64,000 nucleotides of DNA from CAVTQZ01 sp963737015 (GTDB taxonomy: Bacteria > Actinomycetota > Acidimicrobiia > Acidimicrobiales > UBA8190). Below the pieces are notes generated by a model. The model was not told where the DNA came from and made no database searches. It worked only from the letters and a program-made list of their open reading frames with translations. The position numbers and the translations under genes are program-made. Of the stretch, positions 1 through 7,566 are shown piece by piece; the stretch's first letter is position 1, and every line of letters begins with the position of its first letter. Location: the NCBI GenBank assembly GCA_963737015.1, contig CAVTQZ010000001.1, positions 1,054,001 to 1,118,000 of the forward strand. The letters run 5' to 3'.

Positions 1-2274
1 CGGAGGCACCCCGAAGACCTGTGCCGCGGTGGCGCGGTGGATGTCGCGTCGTTCGGAGAACGCCGATACGAGGCCCGGATCCTCGGCGAGATGCGCGATC
101 ACCCGAAGCTCGATCTGGTCGTAGTCCGCCACGAGGAGAAGATGGCCTGCGGCGGGGATGAAGGCCCGGCGCAGTTGGCGGCCCTCGTCACTTCGGACGG
201 GGATGTTGTGGAGGTTCGGTCTGTCGGACGAGAGCCGACCGGTGCGGGCGACCGTCTGCTGGAAGGTGGCGTGTATCCGGCCGTCGTCTGCGACCTCGGC
301 GAGAAGGCTCTCGCCGTAGGTGGAACGCAGCTTCTCGACCTCGCGGTATCGCAACAGCACGTCGACGATCGGATGCTGACCGCGGAGGCGTTCGAGGGTC
401 GCGGCGTCGGTCGAGAACCCCGTCTTCGTGCGCCGGCCCGGCGTGAGCCCGAGACGCTCGTAGAGGATCGTCCGCAGCTGGAGAGTGGAGTTGACGTTGA
501 ACTCCTCCCCCGCCAGACGCTGTATCTCCGCCTCGAGTGTCGAACACTCGGTGGTGAGGGCCTTCAGGATCTTTTGCAGTTGCGACGCGTCGACCCGGAT
601 GCCCACGACCTCCATCTGCGCGAGAACCCGCACGAGCGGCAGCTCGACCTCGTCGTGAAGGCGCTCGAGCCCCGCCGTTCGAAGGGCGTCGCGCAGGTAA
701 CCGACGAGCACTCCCGTCGCCACGGCCTCGCGCGCGGCGCGCTCGGACTCGTCGCTCACGTCCTCGCTCTCGAGGTCGAGCTGACCCGGCGGGGCCACAC
801 CCGGGCCGAGCGCGATGCCGAGGCGCGCATCGAGCACCTCCTCGAGCGTGTAGCGGCCCGACGACGGATCGAGCAGGTACGCGGCCACCGAGGTGTCCAT
901 GCAGAGACCGGTGACGTCGACACCGTTCGGGATGAGGGCGCGCATGAGCTCCTTGGCTCCGTGGACGACACTGCGCGCTCCCCCCTCACCCAGGAGAGCG
1001 CCGAGGGCGTGGAGCACCGACTCGTCGGCGGCGGTCTTCTCGTCGAGCCAGAGGGCTGAAGGCCCTCTCACCTCGGCCTGTTTCTTCGCTCGAGGTCTCC
1101 CGTCCTTCTTCGAGCCGGATGCGCCGCCGTCGCCGGACGCGGCGTCGGTCCCGGAGGCTCGGGACAGCTCAGGCGCGTCGACCTCGGTGATCGCGAGGCC
1201 CGCGAGGCGTGAGCGGCCCGCGTCGCCCGTCCAGCGCGGCGCGAGCGCGATAACCGACCCCGGCTCCACGAAACTGGCGAGCAGCTTCGCTGCGTCAGCC
1301 GCGCCGGCGGGCACGACGACCTCGACGTCGTCTATCTCGATGTCGAGGGCGGGTGGAGCGGTGCTCGACCTCGGGAGGGGCTCGCCCGTGGTGTCGCCCA
1401 TGATCGGGGCGAGGCGCTGCCAGACGGACTTGAGCTCGAGCTCGGCGAAGACCCGCCTGGTCTCCTCCGGGTCCCACTTACCGATTGCGAAGTCGTCGAT
1501 CCCGACGTCGAGCGCGACGTCACGGACGAGGTAGGTGACGCGGGCGTTGGCCCGCACCTGTTCCTCGTTCTCCTTCAGGCTCTGACGGATCTTCGGGGGG
1601 AGTTCGTCGAGATTGGCGAAGATGGCGTCGAGATCGCCGTAGGTCGCGACTAGCTTCGCCGCAGTCTTGTCGCCGACACCCGGCACGCCGGGGAGGTTGT
1701 CCGAGGTGTCGCCGCGCAGGGCCGCGAAGATCGGGTACAGACGCGACGAAACCCCGTAGCGCTCCTCGATCCCGGCCTCGTCGTAGACGACCGTGTCGGA
1801 GATGCCGCGGCGCGTGTACATCACCTTGACGTGCGGGTCCTCGATGAGCTGGAACGTGTCGCGGTCACCGGTCACCACGACCACGTCGCGGCCAGCGTCA
1901 CGGGCCTGGGTGACGAGCGTCGCCAGGATGTCGTCCGCCTCGAAACCCACCTTCTCTATGCACTCCACGCCGAGCGACCCGAGGACCTGTCGGACGAGGG
2001 GGAACTGAGGGGTGAGGAGGTCGGGGGTATCAGGCCGGTTGCCCTTGTAGTCGGAGACGATCTCGTCACGGAAGGTCGGCTCCGGCCGGTCGAAGGCCAC
2101 GGCGACTCCGCTCGGGTCGTGGTCGCGCAACAGGTTGACGAAGATCGACGCGAAACCGAGGACTGCGTTCGTGACCTGGCCGCCTGTCGTGGCGAGATCT
2201 GTCGGCAGCGCGAAGAAGGCGCGAAAGACGAGCGAGTTGCCGTCCAGCAGGAAAAGCGGGCCGTCACCTGCCAT
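1..2274 (-). CDS. polA: DNA polymerase I (3' part cut off by the window edge)
   Basis: DNA polymerase I fills gaps and removes RNA primers during replication and repair. The minus-strand frame from the ATG at 2274 stays open for 758 codons to base 1. It begins MAGDGPLFLLDGNSLVFRAF, the usual start of the 5'-3' exonuclease (FEN) domain. Near the window edge it reads LLVADYDQIELRVIAH (polymerase motif A) followed by RDIHRATAAQVFGVPP, which matches the palm/fingers region of the family. Roughly the last 130 residues, with the O-helix and motif C, lie outside the window. A pdtaR-type gene follows about 130 bases downstream of the start, upstream in the minus direction; the same two genes lie close together in mycobacteria. 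The family assignment is certain; activity of the central proofreading domain was not judged. Confidence 0.95.
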   Translation of the reverse strand, partial: MAGDGPLFLLDGNSLVFRAFFALPTDLATTGGQVTNAVLGFASIFVNLLRDHDPSGVAVAFDRPEPTFRDEIVSDYKGNRPDTPDLLTPQFPLVRQVLGSLGVECIEKVGFEADDILATLVTQARDAGRDVVVVTGDRDTFQLIEDPHVKVMYTRRGISDTVVYDEAGIEERYGVSSRLYPIFAALRGDTSDNLPGVPGVGDKTAAKLVATYGDLDAIFANLDELPPKIRQSLKENEEQVRANARVTYLVRDVALDVGIDDFAIGKWDPEETRRVFAELELKSVWQRLAPIMGDTTGEPLPRSSTAPPALDIEIDDVEVVVPAGAADAAKLLASFVEPGSVIALAPRWTGDAGRSRLAGLAITEVDAPELSRASGTDAASGDGGASGSKKDGRPRAKKQAEVRGPSALWLDEKTAADESVLHALGALLGEGGARSVVHGAKELMRALIPNGVDVTGLCMDTSVAAYLLDPSSGRYTLEEVLDARLGIALGPGVAPPGQLDLESEDVSDESERAAREAVATGVLVGYLRDALRTAGLERLHDEVELPLVRVLAQMEVVGIRVDASQLQKILKALTTECSTLEAEIQRLAGEEFNVNSTLQLRTILYERLGLTPGRRTKTGFSTDAATLERLRGQHPIVDVLLRYREVEKLRSTYGESLLAEVADDGRIHATFQQTVARTGRLSSDRPNLHNIPVRSDEGRQLRRAFIPAAGHLLLVADYDQIELRVIAHLAEDPGLVSAFSERRDIHRATAAQVFGVPP

Positions 2275-2400
2275 GGATCGGGCGCGGCGGGGCGAAATAG
2301 GGGACGAAAGAGTACGAGGCGGGCACCTTTCGGCAGCCTACCGAGACAGCGTCAGCCCGGCCCCGGGAAGCCGACCCGCCCCCGTGGTCGCGTGCTGGCG

Positions 2401-3012
2401 TCAGGGCGTGAGCTTGCCCTCGATGACCTCCTGGGCGACCGCGCTCATCGGCGTTCTTCGGTCCATGGCCTTGCGCTGGATGAAACGGAACGCCTCGGCC
2501 TCCCCCATCCCGTGATGGTCCATGAGAACACCCTTCGCCTTGTCCACGACCCGCCGCGTCTCGAGCTTGTCCTCGAGCGAGCTGACCTCCTTCGACAGGC
2601 GAGCATGCTCTTCTTCTATGGCGCGGTACTCCTCGAAGCGTGCAACCGCCACTTCGATGGCCGGCACGAGCTCTCCGCGCTGGAACGGCTTCACGAGGTA
2701 CGCGACGACGCCGGCGTCCCGCGCGTCCTCGATGAGATTGCGCTGGCTGAAGGCAGTCAGGATCAGGACGGCGACCTTCTGCTCGGCGGTGATGCGCCGC
2801 GCCGCCTCTATCCCGTCGATGCCGGGCATCTTCACGTCGAGGATGGCGAGGTCGGGCTGGAGACGTTGCACGAGCTCGACCGCCTCGTCGCCGCGGCCGG
2901 TCTCCCCCACGACGTCGTAACCCTCGGCTTCGAGGATCTCCTTCAGGTCGAGGCGGATGATCGCCTCGTCTTCGGCGATGACCACGCGCCTGGGCACCGT
3001 TCGATCTGGCAT
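2401..3012 (-). CDS. pdtaR: ANTAR-domain response regulator (PdtaR type)
   Basis: This is a 203-residue two-domain response regulator. Residues 8-125 form a receiver domain, with acidic residues near E14/D15, the phosphoacceptor D59 in LAILDVKMPG and the conserved K108 in YLVKPF. A coiled linker follows, then an ANTAR domain at about 140-200 (ETRRVVDKAKGVLMDHHGM), which binds paired RNA hairpins and prevents transcription termination. In mycobacteria PdtaR is phosphorylated by the sensor kinase PdtaS; no pdtaS is seen in the window. The gene lies just upstream of polA on the same strand, an arrangement similar to the Rv1626/Rv1629 region of M. tuberculosis. ATG start at 3012. The family is clear; the regulon is unknown. 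Confidence 0.92.
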   Translation of the reverse strand: MPDRTVPRRVVIAEDEAIIRLDLKEILEAEGYDVVGETGRGDEAVELVQRLQPDLAILDVKMPGIDGIEAARRITAEQKVAVLILTAFSQRNLIEDARDAGVVAYLVKPFQRGELVPAIEVAVARFEEYRAIEEEHARLSKEVSSLEDKLETRRVVDKAKGVLMDHHGMGEAEAFRFIQRKAMDRRTPMSAVAQEVIEGKLTP

Positions 3013-3085
3013 ACGAGATGAGCCCTTCGTTCGGGTTCGGGGTAGCTGGGTCGGTTAGGTAGTTGGGTGGTTAGGTCGTTGCCGG

Positions 3086-3385
3086 TTATCGCGGCCGGGG
3101 CTCCACCACGAGCCGGCCGAGCAGCTCGTCCTGACGGCTCTCGAGGTCCTTGATGGTATCGAGGAGGGAAGCACGCGCTTTGTCGGCCGCGTCCGCGGTC
3201 CTCTGGGCGTCGGAGTAGTCGTGACCCGCCAGCGGTGTCTCCGAGACGAGCGAACGGATCCGCGCGTCGTCGGCGGCGTCGTTGAACACCACGAGCTGCT
3301 CGTCGAGCACCGACAGCTCCTCGCGGGCGCGAACGAGCCTTGCATGTACGTCCCGCAGTGAGCGTTCGACGAGTGCACGGCGCAT
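3086..3385 (-). CDS. Small coiled-coil protein of unknown function
   Basis: The protein has 99 residues starting at the ATG at 3385 (MRRALVERSLRDVHARLV). The frame is open further upstream to 3511, but the extension has no coding character, so the internal ATG is preferred. The sequence is almost entirely helical and charged, with two stretches of heptad-like spacing (about 5-35 and 60-95) separated by FNDAADDARIRSLVSETPL. No enzymatic motif is seen. A -10-like TAGACT lies on the minus strand about 10 bases before the ATG, so the message may be nearly leaderless. Small proteins of this shape often sit near polA/pdtaR in related actinobacteria, but no function is known to me. An SOS-box-like palindrome lies about 75 bases upstream. 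Confidence 0.6.
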   Translation of the reverse strand: MRRALVERSLRDVHARLVRAREELSVLDEQLVVFNDAADDARIRSLVSETPLAGHDYSDAQRTADAADKARASLLDTIKDLESRQDELLGRLVVEPRPR

Positions 3386-3459
3386 GGGAGCAGAAAGTCT
3401 ACGCACGAGGAGACTTCGTAAATGCAACATTTGCCTCGGCGACTCGCGAACAACGAGAG

Positions 3460-3473
3460 CGAACACCCGTTCG
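3460..3473. promoter_or_regulatory. Candidate LexA (SOS) box
   Basis: CGAAC-ACCC-GTTCG is a perfect 5-bp inverted repeat. Its reverse complement, CGAACGGGTGTTCG, fits the Gram-positive/actinobacterial SOS consensus CGAACRNRYGTTYG at every position. On the plus strand a TACACT hexamer (3475-3480) directly follows and could be the -10 element of a promoter reading towards the decayed HTH/LAGLIDADG gene. On the other side the site lies 75-88 bases upstream of the minus-strand coiled-coil gene. Which gene, if any, is controlled is unclear. A 14-base match can arise by chance. Confidence 0.45.
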
Positions 3474-3635
3474 TTACACTTGAACAGTCGAGATGCGTCG
3501 CAGGCTTGCATCCGACGATTTACGCGCTTCGGTCACGGGCCGAGCGTCTCGGCTTCTCCGGGCCTGCCGACGAGTTACACGTATCCGGACGCCGTCGCGT
3601 TCGCTTCGCCGAGAGGGCGAGAGGGGCTTGCCGTA

Positions 3636-4378
3636 TGTACGGCTCCGAAGAAGTGGCATGCGTATTGGAATTGGTCAGAGAAGGTCACTCATTCTCGGAG
3701 ATCTCACGTCGGACCGGCGTATCGAGATCGGCCATACGCGACTGGTCTCGCAATGGTCTCTCCCGGACAGATATCTCTCTCGAAGCGAAGTAGGTGTGCG
3801 ATCTGTTCGAATTCGTTGGATCGTTTGCCTGCCGGCCCTTACGCCTATCTGTTGGGCCTGTACCTGGGCGACGGAAGCATCGCAACACATGCGAGAGGCG
3901 TCTACAGGCTGCGAATCGCCTGCTGCAACGCGTACCCCGACCTGATGGCGGAATGCATGCTCACTGTCGCGGAGGTTCTCCCGAATCGTGTAGGCCTTGT
4001 CAGACTGCATCGGATGTACGGAAGTCTGGGCGTACTCCAAGCATTGGCCTTGTCTCTTTCCTCAACATGGCGCCGGACCGAAGCACAAGAGACCTATCGT
4101 TCTCACTGATTGGCAGCAGCGAGATCGTCGATCGCTTCCCTGCGCCATTCCTTCGAGGCTTGATCCACTCCGACGGTTGCAGAGTACTGAATTGGGTGAA
4201 CGGCACGGCTTATCCCCGCTACCACTTCAGCAACGCCTCATCAGACATCCGGGACTTGTTCGGTCGTGCTTGTGATCGTCTCGGAATCAGCTGGCGACAG
4301 AACAACGCACGCAACTTGTCGGTCGCGAGACGCGAGAGCGTCCGCGAGCTCGATGCGTTCGTCGGGCCGAAGCATTGA
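3636..4378 (+). pseudogene. Decayed HTH/LAGLIDADG homing-endonuclease-like gene
   Basis: The conserved sequence is spread over three reading frames in order. Frame 2 from 3636 gives MYGSEEVACVLELVREGHSF and an HTH (SEISRRTGVSRSAIRDWS). Near 3791 it shifts to frame 3, which gives the LAGLIDADG helix (YAYLLGLYLGDGSI) and VYRLRIACCNAYPDL. Near 4005 it shifts to frame 1 (CTEVWAYSKHWPCLFPQHG). Near 4118 it returns to frame 2 (PAPFLRGLIHSDGCR ... DAFVGPKH, stop 4376-4378). Put together this is a full-length member of an actinobacterial family of about 245 residues with one HTH and two LAGLIDADG-type halves. Each shift is +1, and the three together restore the original frame. A plausible ribosome site (GAGGGG) precedes the ATG. 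It ends 50 bases before tRNA-Leu. The product is almost certainly inactive if the sequence is correct. Confidence 0.8.
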
Positions 4379-4427
4379 TGCCGATTGTGACAAGAGTGAA
4401 TGGATGCCATTGCTACTCTGAAGTGAA

Positions 4428-4511
4428 GCCCGGATGGCGCAATCGGCTGACGCGATGGCCTCAAAAGCCATTGTCCGAAAGGACGTGCGGGTTCGAGTCC
4501 CGCTCCGGGCA
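4428..4511 (+). tRNA. tRNA-Leu (anticodon CAA)
   Basis: The acceptor stem GCCCGGA (4428-4434) pairs with TCCGGGC before the discriminator A at 4511. The anticodon stem ATGGC/GCCAT encloses the loop CTCAAAA, so the anticodon is CAA, reading the leucine codon UUG. A long variable arm (GTCCGAAAGGAC) and the T-arm GCGGG-TTCGAGT-CCCGC are present, as expected for a class II leucine tRNA. The length is 84 nt. The 3' CCA is not encoded. It sits between the decayed LAGLIDADG gene and a cupin gene. No second copy of its 3' end was seen nearby, so there is no evidence of an integrated element. Confidence 0.95.
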
Positions 4512-4515
4512 CTTT

Positions 4516-5004
4516 GTGAGTAACTGGGGAGCCGACGGCTGGGCAATTCGACCGGGAGAAGGCTTGACGATCGACACCCGCGGCCCACACCAGCCGGAGA
4601 TCCTCGTCCGAGGGGCGCAGGTGGATCACGCCCTGGGTGCCTTCGTCTTTACGCACGGAGTCATCCCCGAGAATCCCCCGCACGCCCACCTCGACTTCAT
4701 GAAGATCGCGTACGTATTGGAAGGCGAATACGAGTTCCGTGTGGGCGAGGCCGAGTTCACGGCGGGACCCGGCACCCTCGTCGTGGTACCGAAGGGCAGT
4801 CAGCACACGTTCACTACGGCGACGGGTGGCCAGATGCTGTTTGTCTGCTCACCATCTGGAAACGAAGAGCTGTTTGTGGAAATGGGCCAGTTGGGGCCTG
4901 CCGCCACACAGGAGCAACTGGCCGAGCTGAATGCCAGATTCCGAACGGTGAGCCTGCCGGGGGCGGCCGGTGCCCCATGGCGTCGGATGTTCAAGAAGAG
5001 TTAG
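4516..5004 (+). CDS. Cupin-domain protein
   Basis: This 162-residue protein is a single cupin barrel. Motif 1 reads ENPPHAHLDFMKIAYVLEGE, with G(X)5HXH-like histidines and the acidic residue of the metal site. Motif 2 reads PGTLVVVPKGSQHTF, ending in the second-motif histidine. These give a likely metal site, but the substrate cannot be told. Two starts are possible: GTG at 4516, only 5 bases after the tRNA, or TTG at 4564. GGGAGAAGG lies too close to the TTG to be an ideal ribosome site. The longer form keeps a cupin-like first strand (WAIRPGEGL) and is given here. The frame is open upstream through the tRNA, but that part is not coding. Confidence 0.75.
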   Translation: MSNWGADGWAIRPGEGLTIDTRGPHQPEILVRGAQVDHALGAFVFTHGVIPENPPHAHLDFMKIAYVLEGEYEFRVGEAEFTAGPGTLVVVPKGSQHTFTTATGGQMLFVCSPSGNEELFVEMGQLGPAATQEQLAELNARFRTVSLPGAAGAPWRRMFKKS

Positions 5005-5062
5005 GCCTCCTCGGTTCAAGAACAGCTCGCGCCACTGAGTGTCGGCGTGACGACCCTGTGAA

Positions 5063-5076
5063 TTACCTGCCGGTAA
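5063..5076. promoter_or_regulatory. Inverted repeat upstream of fabD, possible operator
   Basis: TTACC-TGCC-GGTAA is a 5-bp inverted repeat in the 150-base gap before the fatty acid operon, about 80 bases upstream of the fabD start. Fatty-acid operons are commonly controlled by a repressor or activator binding a short palindrome at this position (FapR, FasR). This motif does not match a consensus I can name, and no regulator gene is adjacent. Confidence 0.3.
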
Positions 5077-5157
5077 CGTGAAACCGCGGGCGACCGCGTG
5101 CCACCCTGGACCCTGGCCGAGCAATTCTGTTCGAGGCGGGGCCGAGAGGAGTAGCAG

Positions 5158-6495
5158 GTGTTGGCGTTCACGTTCCCCGGACAGGGCTCCCAGCGCTCCG
5201 GTATGGGCCGCGCGTGGGTCGAGCACCCGTCCTGGGAGGTCGTCGCCGAGGCCTCGGAGATCGCCGGGAAGGACATAGGTCGCCTGCTCCTCGAGGCGGA
5301 ACAGGCAGAGCTCACCCTCACGGCCAACGCTCAACTGGCCACTTTCGTCTTGAGCCTCGTCGTCCTCGACGCCATCGAACGTGTCGGGGTCGAGCCGACG
5401 ATGTGCGCCGGCCACAGTCTCGGTGAGTACACAGCGCTCGCCGCCTCGGGCGCCCTCAGCTTCGAAGACGGGGTGCGACTCGTCCTCGAGCGTGGCGAGG
5501 CGATGCACGAAGCAGCCGAGGAGCGTCCCGGCACCATGGCGGCCGTCCTCGGTGCTTCCGACGACGACCTCGAGGCTGCCTGCCAGCGCGCCGAGGGTGA
5601 CGTCTGGGTGGCCAACTACAACGCGCCGGGTCAGGTCGTCATCGCAGGCGCGCCCGATGCCGTCGAACGTGCAGGCCAGGTCGCGAAGGAGCTCGGGGCG
5701 CGCAAGATCATGTCGATCCCCGTCGAAGGTGCGTTCCACACGTCTCTCATGGCCCCGGCCCGCTCACGGCTGCGGAAGATCCTCGCCGAGGTGACCTTCA
5801 GTGCACCGGAGGTGCCGGTCGTGGCGAACGTGGACGCGCGCGTGCATGAGGTGCCGGGCGACTGGCCGAGCCTTCTCTCGGCGCAGCTCTGCGGTCCGGT
5901 GCGTTGGCGCCAGAGCCTCGAGACGTTGGGCCGGGCGGGTGCGACCCAGCTCGTGGAGGTCGGCCCGGGTGGTGTGCTCACCGGTCTCGCCCGGCGCAGC
6001 CTGCCCGAGGCGTCTGCTCTCGCGGTCGCTGCACCCGACGACCTGGAGACCCTGCTCGACGCGGTGTCCGGCAACGAGACGCTGCATGCTTACGCCGCAG
6101 CGCACCACGGTGAGCATCTGTATACGTCCGAGCGGGTGGTCGTCTCCCCCGCTGCCGGTGTCTTCCAGCCCGAGCCGGGAGTCAGCGTTCCCGGGCCGGG
6201 GGGCATGACCGACTCGAACGCAGCGCTGAACACCCAGAGCGCGTCGCGCGCCGGACCCGGCCTCACCAGGTCCGCCAAGGGTCAGACGGCGGTTCGCAAC
6301 CGGCCCTCCGAGTCCGCGCTCGATACCGAGACGCAGATGGAGGTGAGGGTCGGCACCTTGCTCGGACGGGTCGGTGCGACGGAGGTGCGCACGCCGTTCT
6401 CGGGCCGTCTGGTCGGCTTCCTCGCCCATGCCGGTGAGCGCGTCGTCGCGGGCCAGCCGGTGGCATGGCTCCGAGTGAACCCGGACGCGTCCTGA
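5158..6495 (+). CDS. fabD: Malonyl-CoA:ACP transacylase with C-terminal biotinyl/lipoyl-like domain
   Basis: FabD moves malonyl from CoA to the acyl carrier protein, the first committed step of type II fatty acid elongation. The N-terminal 300 residues are a complete transacylase: FTFPGQGSQ, the nucleophile S87 in GHSLGEY and H194 in EGAFHTSLM. The usual length is about 310; this protein has 445. After a Pro/Ser-rich linker, residues 396-445 read like the second half of a biotinyl/lipoyl domain (VRTPFSGRLVGFLAHAGERV, then VAGQPVAWLRV). The stretch VVVSPAAGVFQP near 330 resembles the first half. The modified lysine of the EAMKM hairpin is missing (GATEV instead). Start GTG at 5158 after GAGAGGAG. 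First gene of the fab operon. Confidence 0.93.
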   Translation: MLAFTFPGQGSQRSGMGRAWVEHPSWEVVAEASEIAGKDIGRLLLEAEQAELTLTANAQLATFVLSLVVLDAIERVGVEPTMCAGHSLGEYTALAASGALSFEDGVRLVLERGEAMHEAAEERPGTMAAVLGASDDDLEAACQRAEGDVWVANYNAPGQVVIAGAPDAVERAGQVAKELGARKIMSIPVEGAFHTSLMAPARSRLRKILAEVTFSAPEVPVVANVDARVHEVPGDWPSLLSAQLCGPVRWRQSLETLGRAGATQLVEVGPGGVLTGLARRSLPEASALAVAAPDDLETLLDAVSGNETLHAYAAAHHGEHLYTSERVVVSPAAGVFQPEPGVSVPGPGGMTDSNAALNTQSASRAGPGLTRSAKGQTAVRNRPSESALDTETQMEVRVGTLLGRVGATEVRTPFSGRLVGFLAHAGERVVAGQPVAWLRVNPDAS

Positions 6496-6585
6496 CCACG
6501 GGCACGCGCAGGCGCACGCGGTTCGAGCACACGGCCTCGAGCCCACCACGAGAAGCCCCCGGCCGCCGGACGCGGACCGGCTCAC

Positions 6586-7521
6586 GTGCCTAGTACGGGC
6601 GTCATCACCGGATGGGGTGGAGCGCTCCCGCCGACGGTCGTGACGAACGCCGACCTGGAGTCGCGCCTCGACACCTCCGACGAATGGATAGTCGAGCGCT
6701 CGGGCATCCGCGAGCGCCGTGTCGGCGGGACAGTCACCGGCCTCTCGACGGAAGCCGCGCGCAAGGCCCTCGACCGCGCGCAACTCGCGCCTTCGGACAT
6801 CGACCTCCTCATCCTTGCGACGACGACGCCCGACATGGCGGTGCCGGCGAGCTCTGCGGCGGTTCACCACGCGCTCGGGCTGTCCGGAGGTGCCTACGAC
6901 CTGAACGCGGCGTGCGCGGGTTTCGTCTACGCCCTTGTGAGCGCGCACGGTGCGATAGCCACCGGAGCCCGGCGCGTGCTCGTGGTCGGTGCCGACTGCC
7001 TGTCGCGCATCACCGATCAGGACGACCGTGGGACGGCCGTGTTGTTCGCCGACGGAGCGGGAGCGGTCATCCTCGAGTCGGACGGCGAGGACGGGCTGCT
7101 CGGGTTCGACCTCGGGATCGACGGAAGCGGCCTCCGCCTTCTCTACTGCGAGCACGGCGGCAACATGAAGATGGAGGGAAGAGAGGTGTTCAGGCGCGCG
7201 GTGCGCATCACGGTCGCCTCCGTCAACGCCGCGCTGGAAAGGGCGAAGGTGACGCCCGAGGAGGTGGCGCTCTTCGTCCCGCACCAGGCGAACCTCCGCA
7301 TCATCGAGTCCGCGGCCCACCGACTTGGCATCCCGATGGAGAAGACTGCGATAGTTCTCGACCGCACGGGGAACACCTCGAGCGCATCGGTGCCCCTCGC
7401 ACTCGCCGAGGCTGCCGATGCCGGACGGCTCGCCCGGGGTGACCACGTCGTCATGTCGGGCTTCGGCGCGGGGATGTCGTGGGCGAGCGTCGTGGTCCGC
7501 TGGGCGGAGGATCCGGCATGA
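6586..7521 (+). CDS. fabH: 3-oxoacyl-ACP synthase III
   Basis: FabH condenses an acyl-CoA primer with malonyl-ACP to start fatty acid synthesis. The 311-residue protein has the thiolase-fold triad: C110 in LNAACAGF, H233 in VPHQANLRI and N263 in TGNTSSAS. The primer-pocket and C-terminal GFGAGMSWAS motifs are also present. The length is normal (about 310-330). It starts with GTG at 6586, 90 bases after fabD, and is followed by fabG 45 bases on. Substrate preference (acetyl or branched primer) cannot be read reliably. Confidence 0.95.
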   Translation: MPSTGVITGWGGALPPTVVTNADLESRLDTSDEWIVERSGIRERRVGGTVTGLSTEAARKALDRAQLAPSDIDLLILATTTPDMAVPASSAAVHHALGLSGGAYDLNAACAGFVYALVSAHGAIATGARRVLVVGADCLSRITDQDDRGTAVLFADGAGAVILESDGEDGLLGFDLGIDGSGLRLLYCEHGGNMKMEGREVFRRAVRITVASVNAALERAKVTPEEVALFVPHQANLRIIESAAHRLGIPMEKTAIVLDRTGNTSSASVPLALAEAADAGRLARGDHVVMSGFGAGMSWASVVVRWAEDPA

Positions 7522-7566
7522 GCGGCGAGGACCCGGCATGAGCGGCGACGGGCCGGGCGAAGGGCT

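Noticed and set aside
37..1059. 340-codon plus-strand frame opposite polA
   Set aside because: It lies entirely antisense to polA, whose sequence is highly conserved; such long antisense frames are common in GC-rich DNA. No domain or ribosome site was seen.
3490..3635. Possible remnant of a lexA-like gene after the SOS box
   Set aside because: A fragment like HGPSVSASPGLPTSYTY vaguely recalls a LexA winged helix, but no frame gives a convincing match, so it was not called.
4428..4511. Integration (att) site at tRNA-Leu
   Set aside because: No duplicate of the tRNA 3' end and no integrase were found in the window.
4375..4515. Upstream extension of the cupin gene
   Set aside because: It would pass through tRNA-Leu, so the start is placed after the tRNA.
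5764..7539. 591-codon minus-strand frame opposite fabD and fabH
   Set aside because: It is antisense to two well-conserved genes, with Arg/Gly/His-rich composition typical of shadow frames.
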